From contig NZ_AWZU01000019.1 in the NCBI RefSeq assembly GCF_000472385.1, forward strand, positions 62,309 through 126,308: DNA of 64,000 nucleotides. The letters are read 5' to 3'. Origin of the DNA: Bradyrhizobium sp. ARR65 (GTDB lineage Bacteria > Pseudomonadota > Alphaproteobacteria > Rhizobiales > Xanthobacteraceae). The notes under the pieces were generated by a model that did not search any database, was not told the origin of the DNA, and saw only the letters and a program-made list of their open reading frames with translations. Position 1 is the first letter of the stretch. The number at the start of each line of letters is the position of its first letter. The position numbers were made by a program, and so were the translations under genes. This document shows positions 16,186-26,440 of this stretch, piece after piece.

Positions 16186-17583
16186 ATGTCTTTTTCCCAT
16201 CTCGGTCTATCCGACAAGGTGTTAGCGGCCGTTGCGGCCACCGGCTACACCAACCCCACGCCTATCCAAGATCAGGCAATTCCGCACGTGTTGGCCCGTC
16301 GAGACGTCCTCGGCATCGCCCAGACCGGCACTGGCAAGACCGCAGCCTTCGTGCTTCCCATGCTCACCATCCTGGAGAAAGGTCGCGCCCGGGCCCGCAT
16401 GCCGCGCACCCTGATCCTGGAACCAACGCGCGAGCTGGCCGCCCAGGTCAAAGAGAATTTTGATCGCTATGGTGCGGGCCAGAAGCTCAACGTCGCGCTC
16501 CTGATCGGCGGCGTCTCGTTCGGCGATCAGGACTCCAAATTGACCAGGGGCGTCGACGTTCTGATCGCAACTCCCGGCCGGCTGCTCGACCACACCGAGC
16601 GCGGCGGGCTGCTTCTCACCGGGGTCGAGCTCCTGGTGATCGACGAAGCCGACCGCATGCTCGACATGGGCTTCATCCCCGACATCGAGCGCATCTGCAA
16701 GCTCGTTCCGTTTACTCGCCAGACCCTGTTCTTTACCGCGACGATGCCGCCGGAGATTCGGCGCGTCACTGAGGCCTTCCTGCACAATCCCGTCAAGGTC
16801 GAGGTCTCCAGGCCCGCGACCACCGCCTCCACGGTCACGCAATCGCAGGTGCCCGCCAGCAGCGAACCGCACCAAAAGCGCGAGCTACTGCGTCGCCTGT
16901 TGCGCGGAGCCAAGGACCTCAAGAACGCGATCATCTTCTGCAATCGCAAGCGCGAGGTCGCTATCCTTCACAAGTCGCTGCAGAAGCATGGCTTTTCCGT
17001 TGGCGCCCTACATGGCGACATGGATCAACCGGCGCGCATGGCAGCGCTCGATCAATTCCGCAAGGGTGAACTGCCGCTGCTTGTCGCCTCCGATGTCGCT
17101 GCACGCGGCCTCGATATTCCCGAAGTCAGTCACGTCTTCAATTTCGACGTCCCTCATCATCCCGACGATTATGTCCACCGCATCGGCCGCACGGGGCGCG
17201 CGGGCCGCAGTGGAACGGCGATTTCCATCGTCACGCCGGTGGACCAGAAGTCGGTCGCGGCGATCGAAAAGCTGATCGGGCAAAGCATTCCCCGCGCCGA
17301 AGGCGATTTCTCCAGCGAAACCGCCGAAGAGAGTGAGCATCCTCGCGAGCACAGGTCACACGAATCGTCGCGCCGCGGACGCAAGGGTGGCCGAGAGCGC
17401 GAGACGCGCCATGGTGGCGGGCGCCACCACGGTGCGCCGGGACAACAATCGCCGGCCGCACAGCGCACACCGTCGATCACGCAACGCGGCGAGCCGCGGC
17501 GCGCGCGCGACATTGATTCCGAGCCGGCCGACCACTCCCATCTTCCGGCCTTCCTGCTGCGGCCGGTGCGCGCCCGCGTCTGA
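16186..17583 (+). CDS. rhlE: DEAD-box RNA helicase (RhlE-like)
   Basis: ATP-dependent RNA helicase of 465 residues. All core motifs are visible: Q motif (PTPIQDQAIP), motif I AQTGTGKT, Ia PTRELA, DEAD box VIDEADRMLDMGF, motif III as FTATMP, and motif VI HRIGRTGRAGR. The C-terminal tail of about 90 residues is Arg/Gly/His-rich (RRGRKGGRERETRHGGGRHHG), typical of RhlE-type RNA-binding tails. The ATG at 16186 begins MSFSHLGLSDKV, the usual N-terminus; an in-frame extension to 16105 is not supported. Likely roles are ribosome assembly, RNA turnover or cold adaptation. Confidence 0.92.
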   Translation: MSFSHLGLSDKVLAAVAATGYTNPTPIQDQAIPHVLARRDVLGIAQTGTGKTAAFVLPMLTILEKGRARARMPRTLILEPTRELAAQVKENFDRYGAGQKLNVALLIGGVSFGDQDSKLTRGVDVLIATPGRLLDHTERGGLLLTGVELLVIDEADRMLDMGFIPDIERICKLVPFTRQTLFFTATMPPEIRRVTEAFLHNPVKVEVSRPATTASTVTQSQVPASSEPHQKRELLRRLLRGAKDLKNAIIFCNRKREVAILHKSLQKHGFSVGALHGDMDQPARMAALDQFRKGELPLLVASDVAARGLDIPEVSHVFNFDVPHHPDDYVHRIGRTGRAGRSGTAISIVTPVDQKSVAAIEKLIGQSIPRAEGDFSSETAEESEHPREHRSHESSRRGRKGGRERETRHGGGRHHGAPGQQSPAAQRTPSITQRGEPRRARDIDSEPADHSHLPAFLLRPVRARV

Positions 17584-17632
17584 AGAAGCACCTATTTACC
17601 GCTCGTTCACGATCGTCTATTAACGTGCCCGC

Positions 17633-17638
17633 TATAAT
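17633..17638 (+). promoter_or_regulatory. Possible -10 box for the diguanylate cyclase gene
   Basis: A perfect TATAAT lies 51 bp before the GTG start of the GGDEF gene and just after the helicase stop. No good -35 box is seen at normal spacing, so this is tentative. Confidence 0.3.
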
Positions 17639-17689
17639 TTGAGCGATTGCTGCAAGCGGGCGGCGCGGCCCTGCTATGGGGGCATAACA

Positions 17690-18757
17690 GTGGTCAAGGT
17701 GCTCGACGAACACGAACGCACGATGGCGTTTGCCGAAGTCGCCCTTGGGCAGATCAGGTCTCTCCGCCAGACAGCCATCCCTCGCAACTATGAAATCTGG
17801 TACGTCTACGCGACCGGATACAACGCGCCGCTCAACAAGATCATCAATGAGACGCTAGCGCGCAATGGCAAGCTGACCGAGGCCGATCTCGAGCAGATCT
17901 ACGACACCTATCTCTCCCACATCAAAACCACCGACCGCATCGACAAGGTCGGCGCGCGCGTCATCGGGGAAATCGATGAGGTCTTAAAGCTCCTCACCGA
18001 TGCCCTCGGCATGTCCGAAAGCTATGAGGTCTGCCTCGACGGTGCGGCGCAAAAACTTTCGACCGCGCGTACGGCCGCGCAGGTCAAGCCGATCGTGGAA
18101 ATGCTGCTGAAGTCGACGCGCGAGATGCGCGAGACCAACATGGCGCTCGAACAGCGGCTCACCTTGTCGCGAACCGAGATCAGCAATCTGCAGCAGAGTC
18201 TCGAGGCGATCCGGGCGGAAAGCCTGACCGACCCGCTGACGGGACTTGGAAATCGCAAATATTTCGACCGCATGATCGAGACCGAGGTACAGAACGCGCT
18301 GGCGAACAATCAGCCGCTGTCGCTGCTCATGTTCGACATCGATCATTTCAAGTCGTTCAACGATTCCTACGGCCATCTCACTGGAGATCAGGTGCTGCGG
18401 CTGGTCGGCATGTCACTGAAGCAGACCATCAAGGGCCAGGACATCACCGCGCGCTACGGCGGCGAGGAGTTTGCGGTCGTGCTGCCCAATACCGCGTTGC
18501 GCCAGGCGCTGACGGTTGCCGATCACATCCGCCGCGCGATCATGGCCAAGGAATTGAAGAAGAAGTCGACTGGCGAGATTCTCGGCCGCGTAACCATCTC
18601 GGTCGGTGTCTCCATGCTCAAGCCGGACGACGACACGGACTCCCTGATCGAGCGCGCGGACGCCTGTCTCTATGCCGCCAAGCGCGCCGGCCGCAACCGC
18701 GTGGTCTGCGAAGTCGATCCGGAATATACCGCCGAGATGCGGGGCCAAGTGGCGTGA
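17690..18757 (+). CDS. GGDEF-domain diguanylate cyclase
   Basis: A cyclic-di-GMP synthase of 355 residues. The N-terminal 190 residues (from VKVLDEHERTMAFAEVALGQI) contain YEIWYVYATGYNAPLNKIINE and then a long helical region. They form a soluble, probably signal-responsive part with no recognised sensor family and no membrane segment. The GGDEF domain begins at about SLTDPLTGLGNRKYFD. Its active-site motif is RYGGEEF, and the metal-binding DIDHFKSFNDSYGH is intact, so it should be active. The inhibitory I-site position reads KGQD rather than RxxD. GTG 17690 is preferred over an upstream in-frame ATG because TATGGGGG gives a well-spaced ribosome-binding site. Confidence 0.88.
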   Translation: MVKVLDEHERTMAFAEVALGQIRSLRQTAIPRNYEIWYVYATGYNAPLNKIINETLARNGKLTEADLEQIYDTYLSHIKTTDRIDKVGARVIGEIDEVLKLLTDALGMSESYEVCLDGAAQKLSTARTAAQVKPIVEMLLKSTREMRETNMALEQRLTLSRTEISNLQQSLEAIRAESLTDPLTGLGNRKYFDRMIETEVQNALANNQPLSLLMFDIDHFKSFNDSYGHLTGDQVLRLVGMSLKQTIKGQDITARYGGEEFAVVLPNTALRQALTVADHIRRAIMAKELKKKSTGEILGRVTISVGVSMLKPDDDTDSLIERADACLYAAKRAGRNRVVCEVDPEYTAEMRGQVA

Positions 18758-18824
18758 AATCGGCGCAGCCGCTGAAAGGGGGCAAAGGCCCGCACAGCGC
18801 CGTGTCCACCACTTCTCCAGCCCG

Positions 18825-19289
18825 TTACCCCGAACGGTGGGCACGCTTCCGCCTTCGCTCTCCGAGCTTCGGCGGACGCATCGCTTTGCCTATCCTACGC
18901 TGCGCGCTCTTCGTGACCTTCTTCTTCACGGGCTTCTTGGCCGATGCCTTCCGCACCTTCGCTCGTTTCCTCATTGCCGCACGCTGGGCTGCGGCCAGCG
19001 CCGCCCTCGCCCACTCGGCGAGTTCTTCGGAATCATCGAACAGCCGCGCCGGCAACTGCCAGTAGGAGCCAACCGTCACGGTCTTGGTACGGGTCTGGTA
19101 TTGAAACGGCCGCGAGCCCTCGGCTTCGAATTGCGGGATCGTGATTTCGTCGGCCCGGAAATAAAGCCCACTACGCAGCGCCAGCGCGAAGTTGGTCCCA
19201 TCAGCGGAGATACCGAAGCCGGAAAACATTCGCCGGATGGTGACAGGACCGAAATCGACGAACAGATCGATCAGGAAATCGCGGTCCAT
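18825..19289 (-). CDS. TfoX N-terminal domain protein with basic tail
   Basis: A 154-residue protein. Residues 1-100 match the TfoX/Sxy N-terminal domain: MDRDFLIDLFVDFGPVTIRRMFSG, FALALRSGLYFRAD, and a YWQLPARLFDDSEELAEWARAA segment. The remaining 50 residues are strongly basic (RKRAKVRKASAKKPVKKKVTK...), suggesting nucleic-acid contact. E. coli TfoX/Sxy is a competence co-activator; single-domain versions like this have no settled function. It converges on the diguanylate cyclase gene. Confidence 0.85.
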   Translation of the reverse strand: MDRDFLIDLFVDFGPVTIRRMFSGFGISADGTNFALALRSGLYFRADEITIPQFEAEGSRPFQYQTRTKTVTVGSYWQLPARLFDDSEELAEWARAALAAAQRAAMRKRAKVRKASAKKPVKKKVTKSAQRRIGKAMRPPKLGERRRKRAHRSG

Positions 19290-19312
19290 TGGCGCCTCAC
19301 CCCGACGTCAAC

Positions 19313-19410
19313 CCTCATGGTGAGGAGCGCGAAGTGCGTCTCGAACCATGAAGCCCCCCACTCGCGGCCATACTTCGAGACGCCGCACAGGGCGGCGCCT
19401 CAGCATGAGG
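19313..19410. repeat. Palindromic intergenic repeat of the CCTCATGGTGAGG type
   Basis: The outer arms are CCTCATGGTGAGG (19313-19325) and CCTCAGCATGAGG (19398-19410), each itself partly palindromic. Between them GCGTCTCGAACCATGA faces CTTCGAGACGCCGC. The pattern matches a repeat I recall as widespread in Bradyrhizobium. It lies between the sufA stop and the TfoX-like gene start. Confidence 0.75.
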
Positions 19411-19434
19411 CTAGCATGCTCGGGCTCGGCGAAG

Positions 19435-19839
19435 CTAAACCTGCGCAGGCTTTAGCTGAACGGATTCACCGCAGCCGCAGGCGGAAACCTGGTTGGGATT
19501 GTTAAAGACGAACTGCGCCTGCATCTTGTCGACCTTGTAATCCATCTCGGTCCCCAGGAGGAACAAGACAGCTTTGGGATCGACCAGGATCTTCACGCCC
19601 TTGTCCTCGACGACCTCATCGGTCGAGCGGATTTCGTGGGCGTATTCCACTGTGTACGACTGTCCGGCACAGCCACCATTCTTGACGCCGACACGCAAGC
19701 CGACGATTTCGGAATCGGCACGCCTGGTCAGCTCCAGTACGCGCTGCGCCGCGGCATCGGTCAGTTTCATAACCTGCGGACGCGGCCGCGCCTTCGGCTT
19801 GGAAGCTGGGTTGGGAGAAGCCTGTGTCATATTAGTCAT
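19435..19839 (-). CDS. sufA: HesB/IscA-type iron-sulfur carrier (SufA)
   Basis: An A-type carrier of 134 residues that accepts Fe-S clusters from the SufBCD scaffold and passes them to apoproteins. The three conserved cysteines are present: one in VKNGGCAGQSY and two in the C-terminal SACGCGES. The first ~25 residues (PNPASKPKARPRPQ) form a low-complexity basic extension before the fold begins at MKLTDAAAQRVLEL. An internal start at that methionine would give a protein of the standard ~110 residues. It is the last gene of the suf operon, 67 bp after sufT. Confidence 0.9.
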   Translation of the reverse strand: MTNMTQASPNPASKPKARPRPQVMKLTDAAAQRVLELTRRADSEIVGLRVGVKNGGCAGQSYTVEYAHEIRSTDEVVEDKGVKILVDPKAVLFLLGTEMDYKVDKMQAQFVFNNPNQVSACGCGESVQLKPAQV

Positions 19840-19906
19840 GTGGTCAGTCCCATCGGCAAATCAATGCCGGATCATGCTGCAGTTGGCCTTACTCTTGCGA
19901 AACGCC

Positions 19907-20287
19907 TCACCACATATTCAGGACGAGTCGCGCCTCGTCGCTCATCCGCTCCGGCGACCAGACCGGTTCCCAGACCACGCTGACATTGACCATACCGACC
20001 CCGGGAACGCTCGCGATCGCATTCTCCACCATCGTCGGCAGCTCGCCGGCGGCCGGACAATTCGGGGTCGTCAGCGTCATCACCACGTCGACAGAGCGGT
20101 CGTCCTTGATGTCGACCTTGTAGATCAGGCCGAGCTCGTAGATGTCGGCCGGGATTTCGGGATCGAACACCGTCTTCAGCGCCGCGATGATGTCCTTGGT
20201 CAGCCGCTCGGTTTCTTCCGGCGGCAGCGCCGATTGTGTCTCCATGTGGCTCAACTGGGCTTCGGCCGTGTCGGTCGTATCGGTCAT
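19907..20287 (-). CDS. sufT: SUF-associated DUF59/MIP18-family protein (SufT)
   Basis: A 126-residue protein of the MIP18/DUF59 family: VFDPEIPADIYELGLIYKVDI, VVMTLTTPNCPAAGELP and VSVVWEPVWSPERMSDEARLVLNMW. Relatives assist Fe-S cluster maturation of specific targets. The conserved cysteine is in TPNCPAAG. Its ATG overlaps the sufS stop by 4 bp, so translation is likely coupled. Confidence 0.92.
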   Translation of the reverse strand: MTDTTDTAEAQLSHMETQSALPPEETERLTKDIIAALKTVFDPEIPADIYELGLIYKVDIKDDRSVDVVMTLTTPNCPAAGELPTMVENAIASVPGVGMVNVSVVWEPVWSPERMSDEARLVLNMW

Positions 20288-21531
20288 GCGAACAATTCCC
20301 GCGCCTTGATCAGCGCTCGTGCCAGATGGTCCACTTCTTCACGCGTATTATACATCGCAAAGGATGCGCGGCAGGTGGCCGTCACGTTGAACCGCTCTAA
20401 AAGCGGCATCACGCAATGGGTGCCGGCACGAACCGCGATGCCCTGTCGGTCGATGACGGTCGCGACATCGTGGGGATGCGCGCCTGTCATCTCAAAAGAA
20501 ATCAGCGGCCCCTTGCCTTTCGCCGTTCCGATCAGGCGCAGCGAGTTGATTTCGCGCAGACGGTCCTCCGCGTAAGCGACGAGGTCGTGCTCATGCGCGG
20601 CAATGCGCTCCTTGCCGATCGAGTTGACATAGTCGATCGCGGCACCCAGCCCGATCGCCTGGACGATCGGCGGCGTACCTGCTTCGAATTTGTGCGGGGG
20701 ATCGCCATAGGTGACCCAATCCTTTGCCACCTCACGGATCATCTCGCCGCCACCGTTATAGGGCCGCATCTCCACCAGCAGATCATGCTTGGCGTAAAGC
20801 GCGCCGATGCCGGTCGGCCCATAGAGCTTGTGGCCGGTGAAAGCGTAGAAATCGCAGTCGATAGCCTGCACGTCGACCGGAAGATGCACCGCCCCTTGCG
20901 CGCCATCGACCAGCACCTTGATGCCGCGGGCATGCGCAAGTCTGACTACGTCCTTGACCGGTACCACCGTGCCGAGCGCATTCGACATCTGCGTGATAGC
21001 GACCAGCTTGGTGCGGGACGTCAGCAGTTTCTCGAACTCTTCGATGAGGAAATTGCCGTCGTCGTCCACCGGCGCCCATTTAATCACGGCACCGTGCCGC
21101 TCCCTGAGGAAATGCCAGGGGACGATGTTGGAATGGTGCTCCATGATGGAGAGCACGATCTCGTCGCCCTCGCCGATATTCGGCTCGCCCCATGAGGAGG
21201 CGACCAGGTTGATCGCCTCGGTGACGTTGCGGGTGAAGATGATCTCCTCGGGCCGCCGCGCGTTGAGGAACTGCGCCACCTTGGTGCGGGCGCCCTCATA
21301 GGCTTCGGTCGCCGCGTTGGCGAGATAGTGCAGGCCGCGATGGACGTTGGCGTACTCGCTGGTGTAGGCCTGCATCACGCGGTCGAGCACCGCCTTCGGC
21401 TTCTGCGCGGAAGCCGCGTTGTCGAGATAGACCAGCGGCTTGCCGTAGATCTGCATCGCCAGCGCCGGAAAATCCTCGCGCACGCGAGCAACGTCATAGG
21501 CTCCGTTGAGGACGGCCGGATGCGTGCTCAT
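20284..21531 (-). CDS. sufS: Cysteine desulfurase SufS
   Basis: Class II cysteine desulfurase (415 residues) that takes sulfur from cysteine for SUF cluster assembly. The PLP lysine is in FYAFTGHKLYGPTGIGALY, and the catalytic cysteine in IAVRAGTHCVMPLLERF, the short-loop arrangement of SufS. Other family marks are YLDNAASAQKP, TRNVTEAINLVA and MEHHSNIVPW. It overlaps sufD and sufT by 4 bp each. No SufE or SufU partner gene is in the window. Confidence 0.95.
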   Translation of the reverse strand: MSTHPAVLNGAYDVARVREDFPALAMQIYGKPLVYLDNAASAQKPKAVLDRVMQAYTSEYANVHRGLHYLANAATEAYEGARTKVAQFLNARRPEEIIFTRNVTEAINLVASSWGEPNIGEGDEIVLSIMEHHSNIVPWHFLRERHGAVIKWAPVDDDGNFLIEEFEKLLTSRTKLVAITQMSNALGTVVPVKDVVRLAHARGIKVLVDGAQGAVHLPVDVQAIDCDFYAFTGHKLYGPTGIGALYAKHDLLVEMRPYNGGGEMIREVAKDWVTYGDPPHKFEAGTPPIVQAIGLGAAIDYVNSIGKERIAAHEHDLVAYAEDRLREINSLRLIGTAKGKGPLISFEMTGAHPHDVATVIDRQGIAVRAGTHCVMPLLERFNVTATCRASFAMYNTREEVDHLARALIKARELFA

Positions 21532-22850
21532 CGCCGTACCTCCAGCCAGCGCTCGGCTTGCGCCATCACGAACTCACGCAGGCTCTCGTCGGCAATCTCC
21601 TCGATCGCCTCGCCCAGGAACGCCTGGATCAAGAGCGCCTGCGCGTCCTTTTCGCAAAGGCCGCGCGCTCGCAGATAGAACAACAGGCTCTCGTCCAGGG
21701 CGCCCGAGGTCGCGCCATGGCCGCAGGTGACGTCGTCGGCGAAGATTTCCAGTTCCGGCTTGTTGTCGGCCTCGGCCTCATCGGACAAGAGCAGCGCCCG
21801 CGTCATCATCTTGCCGTCGGTCTTCTGCGCATCGGGGCGGACGATGATGCGCCCCTGGAACACCGAATGCCCGCGGTCGTCGACCACTGCGCGGAAATTC
21901 TCGCGGCTGGTACAATGGGGCACCGCATGGTCGACCACCAGCGTGGTGTCGCCGTGCTGCTTGTCCTTGAGCAAGTTGATGCCGTTGACGGAAAGGTCCG
22001 AACCCTCGCCCGCCAGCGTGATGAAAACCTGGTAGCGGCTGACCGCGCCGCCCCGGGTCATGTTGAACAGGTTGAGTTTTGCCTTCGCCCCGACGGTAAC
22101 GATCCCTGAGGAGATGTTGACGGCATCCGCAGCATCCGCCACGACGCGAAGATGCGAGAGCTCGGCCCCATCTCCGACCCAGAGAATCACCGCATCATTG
22201 GCCTGATAGGCGCTTGCGCCCTCAGCGGCCACGAAGCTCTCGATGAAGGTTGCACGCGCAGCCTTGCCGAGCTTGACGTGCGAGCGCGTGAACGCCGATG
22301 CGGAGGACGCCGTCGCGACATGCACGATCTGGATCGGACGGGAGAGCGCCGTGCCGTCAGCGACGCTGATCACGACGCCGTCGGTCACCATCGCGGTATT
22401 GAGCGAGATCACAGCATCCGTGGTCGACGTGAGCAGCAGATCGCTCCTCGCATCATTGGCGCCGTTCTCAAGAATTTCGCGCAGCGTCCGCACGCTGATG
22501 CCGGCGCCGAGCTCGGCAATGCCGGAGAGTTCGGGCACGAACACGCCATCGACCAGCACCAGCTTGGCGGCGCCATCAACCGCAACGAGCTCGAGCGCAG
22601 CCTTCGCCCGCGTGATCGCGGCCGCATCCGGCCGGCCCGCCAGCGGCGCCACCTCGCGCATCAGCGCGCGCAGATCGGTATATTTCCATTCCTCGATGCG
22701 CCGGTGCGGCAGGCCCGCACGCTCATAAGCCTCGAAGGCTCGGCGGCGCGCCTCCGCGACCTCACCTGCGCCGGGCAGCCGGTCTCGCGCGGTCGCAAAC
22801 ACATTGCTCACCGCGCGTTCGGTATCGGTTTTGGCCAGAACCAAGTTCAT
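21528..22850 (-). CDS. sufD: Fe-S cluster scaffold subunit SufD
   Basis: A 440-residue SufB/SufD-family beta-helix protein that pairs with SufB and SufC. The N-terminal RRIEEWKYTDLR motif is characteristic of SufD. The C-terminal half has INLLKDKQHGDTTLVVDHAVPHCTSRENFRAVVDDRGHSVFQGRI, with the histidine and cysteine facing the SufB interface, and EIFADDVTCGHGATSGALDE. It is translationally coupled to sufS by a 4-bp overlap and lies 17 bp after sufC. Confidence 0.93.
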   Translation of the reverse strand: MNLVLAKTDTERAVSNVFATARDRLPGAGEVAEARRRAFEAYERAGLPHRRIEEWKYTDLRALMREVAPLAGRPDAAAITRAKAALELVAVDGAAKLVLVDGVFVPELSGIAELGAGISVRTLREILENGANDARSDLLLTSTTDAVISLNTAMVTDGVVISVADGTALSRPIQIVHVATASSASAFTRSHVKLGKAARATFIESFVAAEGASAYQANDAVILWVGDGAELSHLRVVADAADAVNISSGIVTVGAKAKLNLFNMTRGGAVSRYQVFITLAGEGSDLSVNGINLLKDKQHGDTTLVVDHAVPHCTSRENFRAVVDDRGHSVFQGRIIVRPDAQKTDGKMMTRALLLSDEAEADNKPELEIFADDVTCGHGATSGALDESLLFYLRARGLCEKDAQALLIQAFLGEAIEEIADESLREFVMAQAERWLEVRR

Positions 22851-22867
22851 TGGAAATTCCTTAAGGC

Positions 22868-23620
22868 TCAGGCCGCATCCTCGAATTGCGCATAGCCGGA
22901 AGCTTCGAGCTCAAGCGCGAGCTGCTTGTCGCCGCTCTTCACCACGCGGCCCCTGGACATCACGTGGACGAAGTCCGGGACGATATAGTTCAGCAGCCGC
23001 TGGTAGTGAGTGATGACGACCATCGCGCGATCCGGCGAACGCAGCGCATTGACACCGTCGGCAGCAATCCGCAGCGCGTCGATGTCGAGGCCGGAGTCCA
23101 TCTCGTCGAGAATGCACAGGCTCGGCTCGAATAGCGCCATCTGCAAAACCTCGTTGCGCTTCTTCTCACCGCCGGAGAAGCCGACATTGACGCCACGCTT
23201 GAGCATGTCCTGCGGAATGTTCAGCGATTTTGCGACCTCGCGGACCTTTTTCAGGAAGTCCGGCGTCGAATATTCGTCCTCGCCACGGGCCTTGCGCTGC
23301 GCGTTCAACGCGGTGCGCAAGAAGTTCATGGTGGCGACGCCGGGAATTTCGACCGGATATTGGAAGGCGAGAAACACGCCCTTGGCGGCGCGCTCGTCGG
23401 GCTCCATGGCGAGCAGGTCCTCGCCCTTGAACAGGATCTGACCGTCGGTGACTTCATAGCCGGGCTTGCCGGCGATCACATGCGAGAGCGTGGATTTTCC
23501 GGAGCCGTTCGGCCCCATGATCGCGTGCACCTCGCCCGCATTCACGGTGAGGTCGAGCCCGTGGAGGATTTCGCGATCCTCGACCCGGACATGCAAATCT
23601 CTGACTTCAAGTAACGCCAT
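22868..23620 (-). CDS. sufC: Fe-S cluster assembly ATPase SufC
   Basis: A 250-residue ABC-type ATPase of the SufBC2D scaffold. Walker A is GPNGSGKST, the signature is GFSGGEKKRNEVLQMAL, Walker B is CILDEMDSGLD, and the switch histidine is in VVITHYQRLLNY. The MEPDERAAKGVFLAFQYPVEIPGV segment is diagnostic of SufC. It follows sufB by 72 bp. Confidence 0.95.
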   Translation of the reverse strand: MALLEVRDLHVRVEDREILHGLDLTVNAGEVHAIMGPNGSGKSTLSHVIAGKPGYEVTDGQILFKGEDLLAMEPDERAAKGVFLAFQYPVEIPGVATMNFLRTALNAQRKARGEDEYSTPDFLKKVREVAKSLNIPQDMLKRGVNVGFSGGEKKRNEVLQMALFEPSLCILDEMDSGLDIDALRIAADGVNALRSPDRAMVVITHYQRLLNYIVPDFVHVMSRGRVVKSGDKQLALELEASGYAQFEDAA

Positions 23621-23692
23621 TCGTCTTAATCCCTGAAAAATGCCGTCCAGTGTGATGCAAGCCGCGTCGGTCGAGGGCTCGCGGGACGACCA

Positions 23693-25189
<1,497 letters not shown>

Positions 25190-25227
25190 TCCATCCTCCG
25201 CTCGCGGTTTCAAGGACCGCGGTGGAC

Positions 25228-25243
25228 TAGTCTCGAAAGACTA
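25228..25243 (-). other. Intercistronic stem-loop before sufB
   Basis: In the transcript direction the sequence is TAGTCT-TTCG-AGACTA, a perfect 6-bp stem closed by a UUCG loop, between the NifS-like gene and sufB. It could protect or attenuate the sufB part of the message, or be a protein-binding dyad. Confidence 0.45.
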
Positions 25244-25273
25244 TTACGATGCTTTCGCGAGGAAATCACCTGC

Positions 25274-26440
25274 TTAGAAACGTTCAAGCCGTGTTTCGTC
25301 GCTCCCTTTAAGTAGGGTACTTGAGAGCTTTCGCCAAGCCTCCAGGCAGCGATCAATATCTGCTTCCGACGTGGACCAGCCCAGACTCAGGCGCACCGCG
25401 CCCTGAGCGAATTGTTCAGCAATTCCCATAGCTTGCAGCACATGCGAAGCCTGCACCTTGCCCGAGGAGCAGGCCGAACCGGAGGACACTGCCACGCCGG
25501 CGAGGTCAAAACCAATTACCGCGGTTTCCGCTTTCAGCCCTGGTGCCGTAAAAAGTGTCGTGTTGGGCAGCCGGGGCACGTGTTCCGAAAACACCGCCAG
25601 CCCCTCGGACTGGCGAAGCCCCCTTTCCAGTCGATTCCGCAAGCCCTGCACCCGTGCCGACTCGGCCTCGCGCGCGGCCATCGCCGCCCTGACGGCGGCG
25701 CCGAAACCGGCGATGCCGGCCACGTTCTCGGTCCCGGCCCGGCGCCCCAGTTCCTGGCCACCACCGCGCAAGAGCGGCTCCAGTCCGCTCACGCCCTCCG
25801 CCAGCACCAACGCACCCACACCCTTGGGTCCGCCGATCTTGTGTGCAGAGAACGTGGCGAGGTCCGCGTCTATTGCATTGATATCAAAACATATTTTTCC
25901 AAGCGCCTGAATCGCGTCGACGTGCAGCAGACCACCGGCGGCATGGACGATTTCGGCCACCTCTCGGACCGGTTGCAGCGCCCCGGTTTCATTGTTGGCC
26001 GCCATGATCGAGACCAGCGCCGGCGGGCTTTCGGCAAGAAGCCGCCGCAGGTGATCTAGGTCCACGACGCCGTTCCGCGTTACCGAAATCTTCGTCATTG
26101 CGTCGGCCGAAAATCGGCCTCCCGCCAGAACCGAGGCGTGCTCCACGGCGGAAACCAGCAGCCGCTGCACCGGTGCTCCCGTCCCGCGGTGCAGGCCAGG
26201 GCTGAGTGCCAGCGCATTCGCCTCCGTTCCGCTGGAGGTGAACACCACGTTTCGCGGCACGGCCCCAACGGCCTTGGCAACGGCCGCCCGGGCGTCCTCC
26301 ACCAGCCGGCGGGCCTGCCTGCCTTCGGCATGGACCGAAGACGGGTTGCCGGGAAGCCGCCAAGCCGCAGCCATCGCCTCGACCGCCTCCGGCCGAAGCG
26401 GCGTTGTCGCGTTCCAGTCGAGGTAGACCCGGTCGGACAT
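25274..26440 (-). CDS. NifS/IscS-type cysteine desulfurase, first gene of suf operon
   Basis: Class I cysteine desulfurase of 388 residues. The start is RVYLDWNATTPLRPEAVEAM. PLP lysine in ATFSAHKIGGPKGVGALV and the catalytic cysteine loop SSGSACSSGKVQASHVL are intact. It is a second, different sulfur donor upstream of sufBCDS; alphaproteobacterial suf operons commonly begin with such a gene. Possible alternative uses include tRNA thiolation. No ribosome-binding site is visible before ATG 26440, and a TATAAT box ends only 9 bp upstream. Confidence 0.92.
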   Translation of the reverse strand: MSDRVYLDWNATTPLRPEAVEAMAAAWRLPGNPSSVHAEGRQARRLVEDARAAVAKAVGAVPRNVVFTSSGTEANALALSPGLHRGTGAPVQRLLVSAVEHASVLAGGRFSADAMTKISVTRNGVVDLDHLRRLLAESPPALVSIMAANNETGALQPVREVAEIVHAAGGLLHVDAIQALGKICFDINAIDADLATFSAHKIGGPKGVGALVLAEGVSGLEPLLRGGGQELGRRAGTENVAGIAGFGAAVRAAMAAREAESARVQGLRNRLERGLRQSEGLAVFSEHVPRLPNTTLFTAPGLKAETAVIGFDLAGVAVSSGSACSSGKVQASHVLQAMGIAEQFAQGAVRLSLGWSTSEADIDRCLEAWRKLSSTLLKGSDETRLERF

